A DNA stretch of 64,000 bases from Bacillus ectoiniformans. Lineage in GTDB: Bacteria > Bacillota > Bacilli > Bacillales > Domibacillaceae. Within the stretch, counting starts at the first letter, position 1; every line of letters starts with the position of its first letter. The position numbers were made by a program, and so were the translations under genes. The stretch is taken from the NCBI RefSeq assembly GCF_016908875.1, contig NZ_JAFBES010000012.1, positions 1 to 64,000 on the forward strand, read 5' to 3'. The notes under the pieces are model-generated. The model did not search any database, was not told the origin of the DNA, and saw only the letters and a program-made list of their open reading frames with translations. Of the stretch, positions 25,935 through 35,284 are shown one piece after another.

Positions 25935-26915
25935 ATGGAAGAAATGATAGATAAAGTGGAAAAGTATAAAGAAATCTACACCCAATTAAAAAAGAAGCTG
26001 CGCTGGAAGGTTTCGGACTCGCGTACTTTGATGATGGTCGCCTCACTATATGTGACAACTAATCGTGAGTTTCATATGGACCAGTTTGAAGAGCTGAGTG
26101 ATTATATTAAAGATGAAGTTGGTGTGTTTTCAACATTAAAATCCCAAGGACGCTTTACTTTTGCAGCCCTTCTCGATACCCGCTTTGACTCACCTAAGGA
26201 AAGGGTTGCAGATTTTCTTGCCATGTATGACACATTGGTAAAGACGGGATTCAGCAGGAGTATCTTCACCTACATCGCGGCTATTACTTTGTTGGAAGAA
26301 GAAAATGGCCAGGAAACAGCCGCTTCGGCAAATGAGCTGTATAAAAAAATGAAATCCGAGCACTTATTCTTAACTGGACAAAGCGATTATCCGCTCGCCG
26401 CTCTTTTAGCCCAAAGAAAACAGCCAGCAGATCAATTAATTGGCTTGATTGAAGAATACTACAGCAAACTGAACCATGCAGGATTTAAAAAAGGGAATGA
26501 CTTGCAAAGCATGAGCCATATCCTATCGTTAAAAGACTCTGTGAATCCAGAAGAAATGGTGAGCCGCTGCACGCATATTTTTGATCAAATGAAACTGGCG
26601 GGAATGAAACCGAAAGCGATGTTTTACCCGCAGATTGCCCTGCTTTCATTTTTAGAAGATGATACAGAGCAACTAGCCATTGTGAAAAATATTCAGGAAC
26701 GGCTAAACGCAGAAAAACTGTTTAAATGGCATAAGGATTTGAACTTCATGATGGCTGTTCATTTTCTTATCAGCAGCCGAATTGAACATTCTTCTCTGCT
26801 GCAAACAAGTTTATCCACCACGATCGAAGTGCTCATCCAAGCACAGCAGGCAGCATCAATGGCAGCCATCGCAGGCGCTTCTGCAGCAAGTGCTTCGGGT
26901 GGAGACGGCGGTTAA
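25935..26915 (+). CDS. DUF4003 family protein
   Basis: Soluble helical protein of 326 residues matching DUF4003. Features include the N-terminal KYKEIYTQLKKKLRWKVSDS and two related segments, SRSIFTYIAAITLLEEENG and GMKPKAMFYPQIALLSFLEDD. The last 25 residues are an Ala/Ser/Gly-rich low-complexity tail. No enzyme motif is visible. GGGGTGAGG precedes the ATG, with a strong SigA promoter upstream. Function unknown. Confidence 0.75.
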   Translation: MEEMIDKVEKYKEIYTQLKKKLRWKVSDSRTLMMVASLYVTTNREFHMDQFEELSDYIKDEVGVFSTLKSQGRFTFAALLDTRFDSPKERVADFLAMYDTLVKTGFSRSIFTYIAAITLLEEENGQETAASANELYKKMKSEHLFLTGQSDYPLAALLAQRKQPADQLIGLIEEYYSKLNHAGFKKGNDLQSMSHILSLKDSVNPEEMVSRCTHIFDQMKLAGMKPKAMFYPQIALLSFLEDDTEQLAIVKNIQERLNAEKLFKWHKDLNFMMAVHFLISSRIEHSSLLQTSLSTTIEVLIQAQQAASMAAIAGASAASASGGDGG

Positions 26916-26973
26916 CCGAAACTCGTTTTAAACGAAGCCGACCATTAAAGGTTTAGATGATTCCACATGGATA

Positions 26974-27000
26974 AAACCCTTCTGCTATTCAGAAGGGTTT
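26974..27000. terminator. Bidirectional terminator
   Basis: Perfect AAACCCTTCTG/CAGAAGGGTTT hairpin between the convergent DUF4003 and histidine kinase genes. Confidence 0.8.
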
Positions 27001-27006
27001 GTGCGT

Positions 27007-28302
27007 TTATTGCTTGAGCGGCAAAGAAATCTCCACCCTCGTACCTTTTCCTTTCTCACTATGAAAGGCAATTTCTCCTTTATGTCTTTCAATAATTTTT
27101 TGACAAACAGCAAGTCCAAGCCCGGTGCCTTTTTCCTTTGTAGAGTAGAACGGCTCGCCAAACCGCTCCACTCGCTCCGGCTCCATTCCCATTCCATTAT
27201 CTTCAACCACTACAAAAACTTGATCGCCCCTTTGAGACAATGAGATGGCGACTTTCCCTTTTCTTGTATGCGGAATAGCTTCAACAGCATTTTTGATGAT
27301 ATTAATAAACACCTGCTTCAGCTGACTTCCTTCCCCCATCACACATAGTGATTCATCTGATTGGTTATCATACTGGATTGATACATTTTCTAGATTGGCC
27401 TGCGCTTCCATTAATACAATCACTTGCTTTAGAAGGTCGTCGATGCTTTCATGTTGAAAACGAATATCTTGCTGTTTGCCGAGTATCAGCATCTCTCCTG
27501 ATATGAGGTCAATGCGGTCCACCTCGGAAAGCATAATATCTAAGTGGTTATGGTTAATTGTATTGCTCTTCTGCATTAATTGAATAAATCCTTTTAGTGA
27601 AGTCAGCGGATTTCTAATCTCATGGGCAACGGCTGCAGCCAGCTGTCCAATCACGGAAAGCTTTTCGGAGGCAATCATCATTTCCTCATTTTTTCTGTAT
27701 TGAGTGATATCTCTGGCAACTGCATACATTCCTGTTACCTTTTCGTTTACAATGATGGGCAGAAGAGAACATCTCAGGATTTTACTCTTATTATTTGGCA
27801 GGTGAATTTTCGCTTCAAACCTAGAGGCCTTTCCTTTTAACCCGTCAATAAAATGATGGGTCACTCTTCTAATATGTTCTTCGTCCAAGAATTTCCGCAG
27901 CCTCACTTCTCGCAGCTCTTCTAAAGAAGATTCTAATAGTTCTTCCGCTTCTTGATTAACAGATACGACGTTTCCATTCAAGCTAATCTCAAATACACCG
28001 TCAGGATTTCGCTCAAACAATGAAAGATAGTGCTGGTTTTGTATTTGCAGCTGCTGCTCTTTTTCAGTCAGCCTTTCATTAGTTAAAATTAATTCATTGG
28101 TTCTGCGATACACGAGCAAGAAAATAGTGATGCCTGTTAGAAAAATGAAAAACCAGCCTTTATATCTTTGAAAGTAAATATATAAACTCAGCTTCTCCTG
28201 AGCCAGTATCACGGACACGTAATCCGATAAGATTACCCATAGAATACCTAGCAGTACATAAGTGAAAGCAATTTTGAGGGCTATGTCTCTTGCTTGTTTC
28301 AT
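27007..28302 (-). CDS. Membrane PAS histidine kinase (sporulation-kinase type)
   Basis: Sensor kinase of 431 residues. Two N-terminal membrane helices (about 9-33 and 47-64) frame a short external loop. A PAS domain covers about 90-205 (FERNPDGVFEISLNGNVVS). The HisKA phospho-acceptor is H227 in AHEIRNPLTSLKG. The HATPase domain has the N box NIIKNAVEA, G1 DNGMGM and G2 GTGLGL. The H-box matches the B. subtilis KinA-E/ResE-like group, and there is no adjacent response regulator, as for orphan phosphorelay kinases. Its signal is unknown. Confidence 0.88.
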   Translation of the reverse strand: MKQARDIALKIAFTYVLLGILWVILSDYVSVILAQEKLSLYIYFQRYKGWFFIFLTGITIFLLVYRRTNELILTNERLTEKEQQLQIQNQHYLSLFERNPDGVFEISLNGNVVSVNQEAEELLESSLEELREVRLRKFLDEEHIRRVTHHFIDGLKGKASRFEAKIHLPNNKSKILRCSLLPIIVNEKVTGMYAVARDITQYRKNEEMMIASEKLSVIGQLAAAVAHEIRNPLTSLKGFIQLMQKSNTINHNHLDIMLSEVDRIDLISGEMLILGKQQDIRFQHESIDDLLKQVIVLMEAQANLENVSIQYDNQSDESLCVMGEGSQLKQVFINIIKNAVEAIPHTRKGKVAISLSQRGDQVFVVVEDNGMGMEPERVERFGEPFYSTKEKGTGLGLAVCQKIIERHKGEIAFHSEKGKGTRVEISLPLKQ

Positions 28303-28379
28303 TGTTGACCATCACCTGTATTCATCGTAGTCTTACCCTTATGATTTCACATTTTCCACCAATGATTAGCCAGCTTTTT

Positions 28380-29567
28380 TCACTCGCTTTTCTTTAACAA
28401 AAATGCAGAAAAAGGATAGATCGCTAAACTTTGAATGATAAGCGAAAAAATGATGACACCAAATGTTAATGACTGGAGAGATTCTGGACCTCGATCCTCA
28501 ATTCCAAGCAATAACGCAATTGACATGGTGCCTTTAATACCTGCCCACGTTAAAATGACCACTTCCTGCCAACCATAGGCCTTGCGCCATTTTTCCCTCA
28601 TCTTCACAACTCCAATAATAATAACATAGCGGACAAGTAAGGAGAGAAGAAACAGCAAGAAAGTCCATCCTAATAAGGAGGCTGAAAAGTACTTAGTGGA
28701 TTGAATTCCGATTAAAAGAAACAAAAAAGTTAATATCGTTGGTTCAATGACACCCCAAAACCCATCTAACTGTTCACGAAAATGTGATTCCTTTATCGTT
28801 TTTCCATACTCGTAAGAAAGCATGATTCCACCAGACACCGTGGCCAGCACACCGGACACACCGATTTCCTCTCCAATATAAAACGATCCGTATGCCAATA
28901 TAATACTGAGCATGATTTGATAATGGGAGTCGGATGTAAAGTGGATTGCTTTACTGACAATATAGCCTAATACTACTCCCGCTAGTATGCCTCCAATGGA
29001 AACCCAAAAGAACTCACCTGCGAAAGCAGAGATAGAAAAAGATTCTCCGTCTATGTACATCGCTGCCACTACTGTGAATAGTACAATGCTTGTGCCATCA
29101 TTAATCATTGATTCGCCTTCCACTACATCCGCTATATCCTTCCGATTGGATGATTGCTTTAATATCGAAACGACGGAAACTGGATCTGTAGGCGTCAATA
29201 TGGAAGCTATTAACAAAGCTTCTATATAACTGATGGAGAAAAAAGGCTGCAAGCTATAGTAAAACAGAGCACTCATCAGCAAGGTCATTAAGATGATACC
29301 AATAGTACTCAAAACGGAAATGATGCCGGCGTGCTCTTTCAGCTCTTTGACTGGAAATTGATAAGCCGAGACAAATAACAAAGCTGGTAAAAACCAGTCA
29401 AAGATCACTCCCTTTGTTAAATTCACTTCTGAAAACATCGGCAAAAAAGCCAAACCGATTCCCGCTAATAGTAAAACAACCGGCACAGGAAAATTTTCCT
29501 TCTTCTTATCAATGGTAAATATGCTATAGCCGATCACTAGCAAGAAAATAATTTGTATGGGTTCGAT
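28380..29567 (-). CDS. CPA1-family Na+/H+ antiporter with probable ATC start
   Basis: Membrane antiporter of about 395 residues with roughly 12 helices. The family motifs TPTDPVSVVSIL and EGESMINDGTSIVLF (ion-binding Asp residues) are intact, matching NhaP/CPA1 sodium-proton antiporters. The start is odd. A perfect AGGAGG at 29575-29580 lies 7 nt before an in-frame ATC at 29565-29567, from which the protein reads (M)EPIQIIFLLVIGYSIF and restores a full first helix. The only standard start nearby is TTG at 29543, which lacks a ribosome binding site and cuts helix 1. A GGGGACAG-type repeat lies 1 nt upstream of AGGAGG. Confidence 0.82.
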   Translation of the reverse strand: MEPIQIIFLLVIGYSIFTIDKKKENFPVPVVLLLAGIGLAFLPMFSEVNLTKGVIFDWFLPALLFVSAYQFPVKELKEHAGIISVLSTIGIILMTLLMSALFYYSLQPFFSISYIEALLIASILTPTDPVSVVSILKQSSNRKDIADVVEGESMINDGTSIVLFTVVAAMYIDGESFSISAFAGEFFWVSIGGILAGVVLGYIVSKAIHFTSDSHYQIMLSIILAYGSFYIGEEIGVSGVLATVSGGIMLSYEYGKTIKESHFREQLDGFWGVIEPTILTFLFLLIGIQSTKYFSASLLGWTFLLFLLSLLVRYVIIIGVVKMREKWRKAYGWQEVVILTWAGIKGTMSIALLLGIEDRGPESLQSLTFGVIIFSLIIQSLAIYPFSAFLLKKSE

Positions 29568-29581
29568 AAGATAACCTCCTT

Positions 29582-29609
29582 GGGGACAGTCCCCCGTTAC
29601 TTTAAAGCG
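29582..29609. repeat. GGGGACAGTCCCC dispersed repeat, copy 1
   Basis: GGGGACAGTCCCCC followed by a short spacer and CTTTAAAGCG. A near-identical copy is at 49249-49276 and a related inverted one at 50445-50472. It lies directly upstream of the antiporter ribosome binding site. Confidence 0.8.
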
Positions 29610-29733
29610 TTATAGTAATCCCGCTTATTGTTAGGGTCGACAGGACTGCTTTCGCTACAAACTATCACCTATGCAATCGAATTCTTCGTTATTTATAAGT
29701 AATTCCCGGTCTACGAAGTTTCTAAAACATAAT

Positions 29734-29768
29734 AAAGGGGCGCCAGATGGAATATCTGACGCCCCTTT
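29734..29768 (-). terminator. Terminator of the Fur-box operon
   Basis: AAAGGGGCG-CAGAT hairpin just after the cytochrome gene stop, followed on the minus strand by TTTATTATG. One base pair in the stem is imperfect. Confidence 0.8.
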
Positions 29769-29782
29769 ATCCATTTCCTTGC

Positions 29783-31753
29783 TTAATCAATTGACTTCAC
29801 ATACTCCGCTATTTTAGCCATTTCCACTTTGCTTAATTGGTTCTTCTGTTCATACTCATGGCGCGTAATGGCTTCTTCAACCGTCTTCGCACTGCCATCA
29901 TGAAGGTAAGGAGCTGTTGACCAAACCCCTACAAGACTTGGAGTATCAAAGCTTTTACCGTCACGAGGGTTCCTAAATTTTGCTCTGGGGTCACCTGCAG
30001 ACGAGACGTCTAGCTTGTTCGCTGTGCCAATATCATGCAGATAATCGGCGGCATCGGTTGTTAATTTTCCATTGCCATCAACTGCTTTCACACTATCCGT
30101 AAATTGACTGCCGCTGTGGCAGGAAATACACGATGCTTTTCCCTCGAATAATTCTCTGCCTTCAACCGCCTTAGCTGTCAATTCACCTTTCTCTTTATAA
30201 GGACTTTCAGGTATTGGGAAAGAGTCTGGTTCCTTTAAGAAAGCAAAGATATCATCGTACATGGCTTCTACGTCTTTAGGCAACGGATCGCCTGGATCAT
30301 ACTTCATCATGCCGCCCATTTCACCCTGTACGGTTAATAGATAGTCTGTAAAATCGTCACGGCTGCCATCCCATAAGAACAAGCCTGTTTCTGTCGTCCT
30401 CATATTCGTGGGCACATTGCGCGGCCCTTTCGGTGTACTTAAAGTTAAGCCATTTATGTCTCCATCTGCGTGACAAGAGGCACAGCTCATCCAGTTGTTT
30501 CCGGTAATATCAGCAGCAAATTCGTCGCTGTTTGCACTGTAGAACATCGTTTTACCTCTGCGAATTTGCGGATCGAGTGGGTCTTTGGCAATTAACGAGA
30601 TGGAATCGCCTAAATTCCTGGCTCTTGAGTGGCTAGAAGTCCCGCCTGAATCAATCAAGGCCAAGTCATGTGTCATCGCATTATGCGCATAAAGGGTTTC
30701 TCCATCTTTAGAAAGCACGAGGCCTCTAGGATTGTCCCCTTTAATTCTTCTAACTACTTGTGTCGCATTTCCACCTCGGTTTAAATCAAACACCACTATG
30801 TCTTCACTGCCCGACATCACGACATACGCTTTTGATCCATCCTTTTGAAACGTTACATCATACGGGTTTGAAACGATCATCGGCTGATTTTTAGAATCCA
30901 AAACATTCATTTCTTCAAATAACTCTTTTCTCTTTTCCACCATTTCTTCATCCTTCTTTAAATCGATAACAGAAATAGCAGGAAAAATGGTTTCTTCAAA
31001 ATGAATATTTGTATCCACATTCGTCACTAAATGCGGAATCCAGGCTGTTTCTCCATCCGGTGCAATCACCATTTGTTCAAGAGTGTTAGGAATCCCCTGA
31101 CTTTTCTTTGGATCAGAAACATCCGGTGAGTTGGCCAGCTCGATAGTTTTAACTACCCGGTTCTGCTTTGTTTCTATCACAGAGATTTCCCCTGATAAAT
31201 AATGAGGAACATACAGTTTCTTCCCATCCGCAGTTAGAGCCAATGTTCTTGGTCTGTCAGAAACCTTAATGGTATCCACCACTTTTCCTTTCTCTACATC
31301 AATACAAGAAATGGTGTTTCCTCGGTAGTTCGATACATACAATGTCTTTCCGTCTTGACTAGTAACCAATCCAAAAGGTTCTGCTCCCACTTCATAGCTA
31401 TCAATCACTTCTTTTTTTTCTAGTGAAATCACCTCTACTTTATTATCATAACGGCTTGACACATAGAGCCGATCTTCATCGGGAGACAGAGCCAGCTGAA
31501 CAGGCTCTTTCCCTACAGCAATCTCTTTTTCTATTTTTTTCGTCATTTCACTGACGATCGACACGGTATTGGCATCTAAATTAGCTACAAATATTTTAGT
31601 GCCGTTTTTGTTCATAAGAATGTTGTTGCTGTGCACTGCTTCTTGTCGAATTGTTTCAAAACTAGACGTTTCTTCACCCATCGTTTGAATAGAACAAGCC
31701 GCAAGCGCCCCTGTAATTAGAAGCGCCGCGGCATAGCTTAGGATTTTCTTCAT
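29783..31753 (-). CDS. YVTN-propeller di-heme cytochrome c lipoprotein
   Basis: Exported lipoprotein of 656 residues with lipobox LAAC (Cys20). Residues about 40-375 form a YVTN/YncE-type beta-propeller with repeated LYVSxxxxNxVSVI blades. Two c-type heme motifs follow, CASCH (C424-H428) and CISCH (C542-H546), in a domain resembling di-heme cytochrome c peroxidase/MauG. It should sit on the outside of the membrane and pass electrons or oxidise a substrate or metal. It lies 12 nt downstream of a large lipoprotein gene, and both are behind a perfect-looking Fur box, so the operon is probably made under iron limitation. The substrate is unknown; calling it a peroxidase would be a guess. Confidence 0.8.
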   Translation of the reverse strand: MKKILSYAAALLITGALAACSIQTMGEETSSFETIRQEAVHSNNILMNKNGTKIFVANLDANTVSIVSEMTKKIEKEIAVGKEPVQLALSPDEDRLYVSSRYDNKVEVISLEKKEVIDSYEVGAEPFGLVTSQDGKTLYVSNYRGNTISCIDVEKGKVVDTIKVSDRPRTLALTADGKKLYVPHYLSGEISVIETKQNRVVKTIELANSPDVSDPKKSQGIPNTLEQMVIAPDGETAWIPHLVTNVDTNIHFEETIFPAISVIDLKKDEEMVEKRKELFEEMNVLDSKNQPMIVSNPYDVTFQKDGSKAYVVMSGSEDIVVFDLNRGGNATQVVRRIKGDNPRGLVLSKDGETLYAHNAMTHDLALIDSGGTSSHSRARNLGDSISLIAKDPLDPQIRRGKTMFYSANSDEFAADITGNNWMSCASCHADGDINGLTLSTPKGPRNVPTNMRTTETGLFLWDGSRDDFTDYLLTVQGEMGGMMKYDPGDPLPKDVEAMYDDIFAFLKEPDSFPIPESPYKEKGELTAKAVEGRELFEGKASCISCHSGSQFTDSVKAVDGNGKLTTDAADYLHDIGTANKLDVSSAGDPRAKFRNPRDGKSFDTPSLVGVWSTAPYLHDGSAKTVEEAITRHEYEQKNQLSKVEMAKIAEYVKSID

Positions 31754-31765
31754 CGTATCCCTACT

Positions 31766-33844
31766 TTATCTTTTTTCTACCGTCACAGGAAGTAATACTG
31801 GAGCAATTCCGTGTTTCCCATGTCCGGCTTGGATTTGAGGAACATTGTCTTTATCTGAGTTCCCTGATGCATCATCGCTATAATAATAGTCGCCTGTATC
31901 CCAGAACTCACTTGCTTGCATACCTTCTTTAAGAGATGGACCGTCAATAACTGTGTCGTAAAAATCAGCATAGCGTGAAGTAATCGTTTCAGTCTCCAAA
32001 CTTTCAGGTGCATCCTTGTCATTTTCGTTATTGCTTAAATTCTGAATAGCTACACGGTAAGCAGCGGATAAAGCCCCTGCTGTGTAAGGTGTATATTCCA
32101 TCTTGCCGTTCGACGTTTCGTACGCTTTTAATTCCTTATTCCATAATTGTTTATCCATCGCGGAATAAATAGAACGTGCAGCTTCGCGGTATTTATCGTC
32201 ATCTGTAGCTAAATAAGCAGCTGTTAATCCGCGAATAGCGCCTAATTGAGCATCAAGTGTAATTGTTTCATCGGCACCTTTTTCTACGTCATAGCCTTTT
32301 GCCACAAGTCCTGAATCGAGAATCAGGTTCTCTAACATGAAATCTGCTTGTTTCTGAATCATTTCCTTTGCACGTTTTCCTTCTTCTGTCTTCAACCCTT
32401 CCGCCGACTCACCAGAAGCATATCCCACCGGCAAGCCATCAATAGCACGCTGGAAGATCCTCAATGACTCAACCGCATAGCCCGCTTGGAAAGTATCCAT
32501 GTAAGTTCCTTGTTCTTTGCCATCGTGATCAGCAACGAAGAAGCCTTTTTCATTATTAAAGTGCATCGCGTCCATGTTTTTGAATACATGCAGCATAATG
32601 TCTCGATTGGCAGTGAAAGGATCAGTTCCTTTTACATCATTATCCGCAGATTTATCCACATTTTCTTTAGGAGCAGAAGGGTATGGTGCTCCATCAAATA
32701 ATGCTTGGAATGAAGGTACTTTGTTTGGATTGCTTTCTCTTTGATCCGTCATTCCGAAGAATTCCGCACTTGGCCATAGCATCATCCACTGATCTTGAAG
32801 CACACTGCGTGCATCCTTCACAGCAAGTGACTTAGCATTCGGAGCTTTCTCTCCGTCTTCTGCTACTTCAATGCTATGCGGCAAATAAACGAATCCTTTG
32901 GAAGGATCATATTGACTGCCTGCGCCTGCAGACGTTAACTTTCCAGTCGACCCGTTAACAAATAATTCATTGGAAATGTAATTCACTTTGTTCCAGATTT
33001 CTTCTGTTAAAACAGCTCCTTGGAACCCATCAGCTGAACTAACGCCTAAAGCAATGTTCTTGTCCTTATCATCGGTTGACGTTTCCCCGCCAAGTTCTTC
33101 ATCTTTATCGACAGTATGGAATCCGCCCATGAAATCACCAGCCCATAAAGCTTGCTTTAAGAACGTCGCTCCGTAAGCAGATGGAACCAGTGTTTTCTCC
33201 ATTTTATTTCGATCCCAGCGCAGAGATTCAAAGTTTACTTGATAGTTAGGTACATAACTGCCATCATCGTTAGCAGCATACTCTTCTGTATTTACTTCTT
33301 GTATGTAGTGGGGATCGCCTTTTGAATATTCAATAAATGTCGGATACATATTGGTGAAAATTTCTTCTTTAGAATACCCTACCGCATCAGCTAGTTCATA
33401 GAATCTGTTGCCCAATTTCTCGTCTAGTGTCTGACCGTCCTTAAGCGTTGCGACAGATGGTCCATTTACTAAGTGAAGACCTAAGCCTGACTTCTCAACT
33501 ACTTCATACATGGCTTCTTCAGAATACTCATAAGACTCAACGCCTGCTGTGTAGTCAAACTTTGTCGGCTTGTCTAGCTTATCAAATTCTAATATATCTA
33601 AGTCTAACCCTAATCCTTCTGCCAGCGGCTCACCCGATAATTCAAATTCAGCGTAGGCAAACATATTTCCTGCTGTATCAAATGAATAATCAGACACCTC
33701 TACTTTTGATTGGCTGGTGACTTTTTGCTCTTTTTCAGTTACCTCTGTTTTATTCGCTTCACTTTCTTGGCCACCGTTACAGCCTGCTAGAAATAAAGCT
33801 GAGGCCAAAACGGATGCAGACACTACTTTCCATGGAATGTTCAT
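31766..33844 (-). CDS. Large lipoprotein of unknown function, Fur-box operon
   Basis: Exported lipoprotein of 692 residues with lipobox LAGC (Cys22) and an acidic linker. I do not recognise the family. Residues about 430-620 are helix-rich with paired aromatic motifs (YMDTFQAGYAVESLRIFQRA, YTAGALSAAYRVA), resembling an alpha/alpha toroid as in some glycoside-active proteins. It contains no heme motif. It is the first gene after a Fur box and is followed 12 nt later by a di-heme cytochrome gene, so it probably works with that protein in the cell envelope, perhaps in iron acquisition. That role is inferred from regulation alone. Confidence 0.75.
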   Translation of the reverse strand: MNIPWKVVSASVLASALFLAGCNGGQESEANKTEVTEKEQKVTSQSKVEVSDYSFDTAGNMFAYAEFELSGEPLAEGLGLDLDILEFDKLDKPTKFDYTAGVESYEYSEEAMYEVVEKSGLGLHLVNGPSVATLKDGQTLDEKLGNRFYELADAVGYSKEEIFTNMYPTFIEYSKGDPHYIQEVNTEEYAANDDGSYVPNYQVNFESLRWDRNKMEKTLVPSAYGATFLKQALWAGDFMGGFHTVDKDEELGGETSTDDKDKNIALGVSSADGFQGAVLTEEIWNKVNYISNELFVNGSTGKLTSAGAGSQYDPSKGFVYLPHSIEVAEDGEKAPNAKSLAVKDARSVLQDQWMMLWPSAEFFGMTDQRESNPNKVPSFQALFDGAPYPSAPKENVDKSADNDVKGTDPFTANRDIMLHVFKNMDAMHFNNEKGFFVADHDGKEQGTYMDTFQAGYAVESLRIFQRAIDGLPVGYASGESAEGLKTEEGKRAKEMIQKQADFMLENLILDSGLVAKGYDVEKGADETITLDAQLGAIRGLTAAYLATDDDKYREAARSIYSAMDKQLWNKELKAYETSNGKMEYTPYTAGALSAAYRVAIQNLSNNENDKDAPESLETETITSRYADFYDTVIDGPSLKEGMQASEFWDTGDYYYSDDASGNSDKDNVPQIQAGHGKHGIAPVLLPVTVEKR

Positions 33845-33878
33845 CTATGTATCTCCTCTCACTAACGTCTAAAAAATT

Positions 33879-33897
33879 GATAATGATTATCATTATT
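33879..33897. promoter_or_regulatory. Fur box
   Basis: GATAATGATTATCATTATT matches the classic 19-bp Fur box (GATAATGATWATCATTATC) except at the last base. It lies 13 bp downstream of the -10, covering the start of transcription for the lipoprotein-cytochrome operon. Confidence 0.85.
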
Positions 33898-33909
33898 ATG
33901 TACTTGTTA

Positions 33910-33938
33910 ATTATATTCTAATTGAAAACTTATCTCAA
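33910..33938 (-). promoter_or_regulatory. Promoter of the lipoprotein-cytochrome operon
   Basis: TTGAGA, a 17-bp spacer and TATAAT on the minus strand, with the Fur box immediately downstream. Confidence 0.75.
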
Positions 33939-34129
33939 TAGGTTTTTTAATCCTCGGGTCAAAACACTTAAATATCATCAGCAGGTTTTCCCTGACTCTA
34001 CCCCCAGCCTTTGGATGTTTTATTAATAAACAAATACGTTTTGATTAAAACTTACTTACATTCAAGATCTTCTGCTCATTTTCTATTACTATATGTAAAG
34101 ACTTTATTACTTCACAAGGATGTGGGAAT

Positions 34130-35224
34130 TTGAATAAAGCACGAGGACATATATTTGAAATTCATTTTTTAAGAGCGTTCGCCTGTTTATGTGTTCTTGC
34201 TGTTCATGTATCAGCATCCTTTTATAAAGAACACGGACAACAGTTCAACGAGTTCACTTATTTCTTTAATCAAATTAGCCGTTTTGGCACGCCGTTGTTT
34301 GCGGTCATAAGCGGATTTCTTCTTGTTTATCAAATGAGATTCAAAGGATTTCATTTCAATAAATTTGTTTCAAGCAGATTTACCAAAATAGGACTGCCGT
34401 TTTTATTTTGGAGTGTTTTTTATCTGGTGTTTTTATTTATTAAACAAGGTACGAACCCGTTTGATGCCGGTCTCAGCACGTTCATCGGCAACTTCTTATC
34501 GGGAAACTCCTTTTACCATTTATATTTCATGGCGATTGTTTTTCAGTTTTATTTGGTATTTCCGTTGTTACAAATTTTCCGCTCTAAGGTCAGCTGGTCG
34601 ATATTAATAGCCTTAGCAGCTGGAGCACATATTTACTTTCTTAATTCTTATACTCATCAGCCATATGAGGGAATTTGGAAGATGGTACTGAACCCACAGA
34701 CTTTCTTGCCAAACTGGATGTTCTTCTTCATCTTTGGCGGATTTTTGGCTTATCATTGGGAGTCTCTAGAGCAGTTTTCTAAGAAATATAAAACAATCTT
34801 AGGTGTTGCCACATTAGCTGTTGTGGTTGGAGCTGTCATTGAATATAAAACTGCAGGTCTGATTGGCGCGAGCCGGGAAACGAATATGATCAACATTCCT
34901 ATCATTACACTGTTCGTTATGGGAATTGCAGAGGATTTGCAAAAGGTGCGCTTACTTAACCGTTTTCTCAAAAAAGTCGGAACACTCTCTATGGCAATTT
35001 ATCTCGTTCATCCCTTTGTCATCAGCATGTTCCACTTAATCGCTCCTGACTTCATTTGGCATACGGCTTTGTTTCCTGTCGTCTATGCGATTATTCTGCT
35101 TGGTTCCATTGCTATGGTGAGCCTGATCCAGCTGCTTCCATACAATCAATACATTTTAACCGTCCCAAAAATGAAGCCGCGTCAAAAGAATATCAATTCT
35201 TCAAAGAAAAAACTGGCTATATAG
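34130..35224 (+). CDS. Membrane acyltransferase 3 family protein
   Basis: Integral membrane acyltransferase of 364 residues with about 10 helices. The N-terminal motif EIHFLRAFACLCVLAVHVSAS carries the family Arg and His, and FGTPLFAVISGFLL is typical of acyltransferase 3 proteins. These O-acylate cell-wall or exported glycans at the outer face. There is no extracellular SGNH domain, so it is not OatA-like in full. The start is TTG at 34130 behind GGATGTGGG. The target glycan is unknown; the neighbouring lipoprotein operon is divergent and no link can be shown. Confidence 0.82.
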   Translation: MNKARGHIFEIHFLRAFACLCVLAVHVSASFYKEHGQQFNEFTYFFNQISRFGTPLFAVISGFLLVYQMRFKGFHFNKFVSSRFTKIGLPFLFWSVFYLVFLFIKQGTNPFDAGLSTFIGNFLSGNSFYHLYFMAIVFQFYLVFPLLQIFRSKVSWSILIALAAGAHIYFLNSYTHQPYEGIWKMVLNPQTFLPNWMFFFIFGGFLAYHWESLEQFSKKYKTILGVATLAVVVGAVIEYKTAGLIGASRETNMINIPIITLFVMGIAEDLQKVRLLNRFLKKVGTLSMAIYLVHPFVISMFHLIAPDFIWHTALFPVVYAIILLGSIAMVSLIQLLPYNQYILTVPKMKPRQKNINSSKKKLAI

Positions 35225-35237
35225 AACGCATATAATA

Positions 35238-35277
35238 ATGCCCGATTTCATTTATTCATTCAATGAAATCGGGCATT
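35238..35277. terminator. Terminator between acyltransferase and msrAB genes
   Basis: Perfect 16-bp AATGCCCGATTTCATT hairpin between convergent genes, followed on the plus strand by TTTTT. Confidence 0.9.
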
Positions 35278-35284
35278 TTTTATC

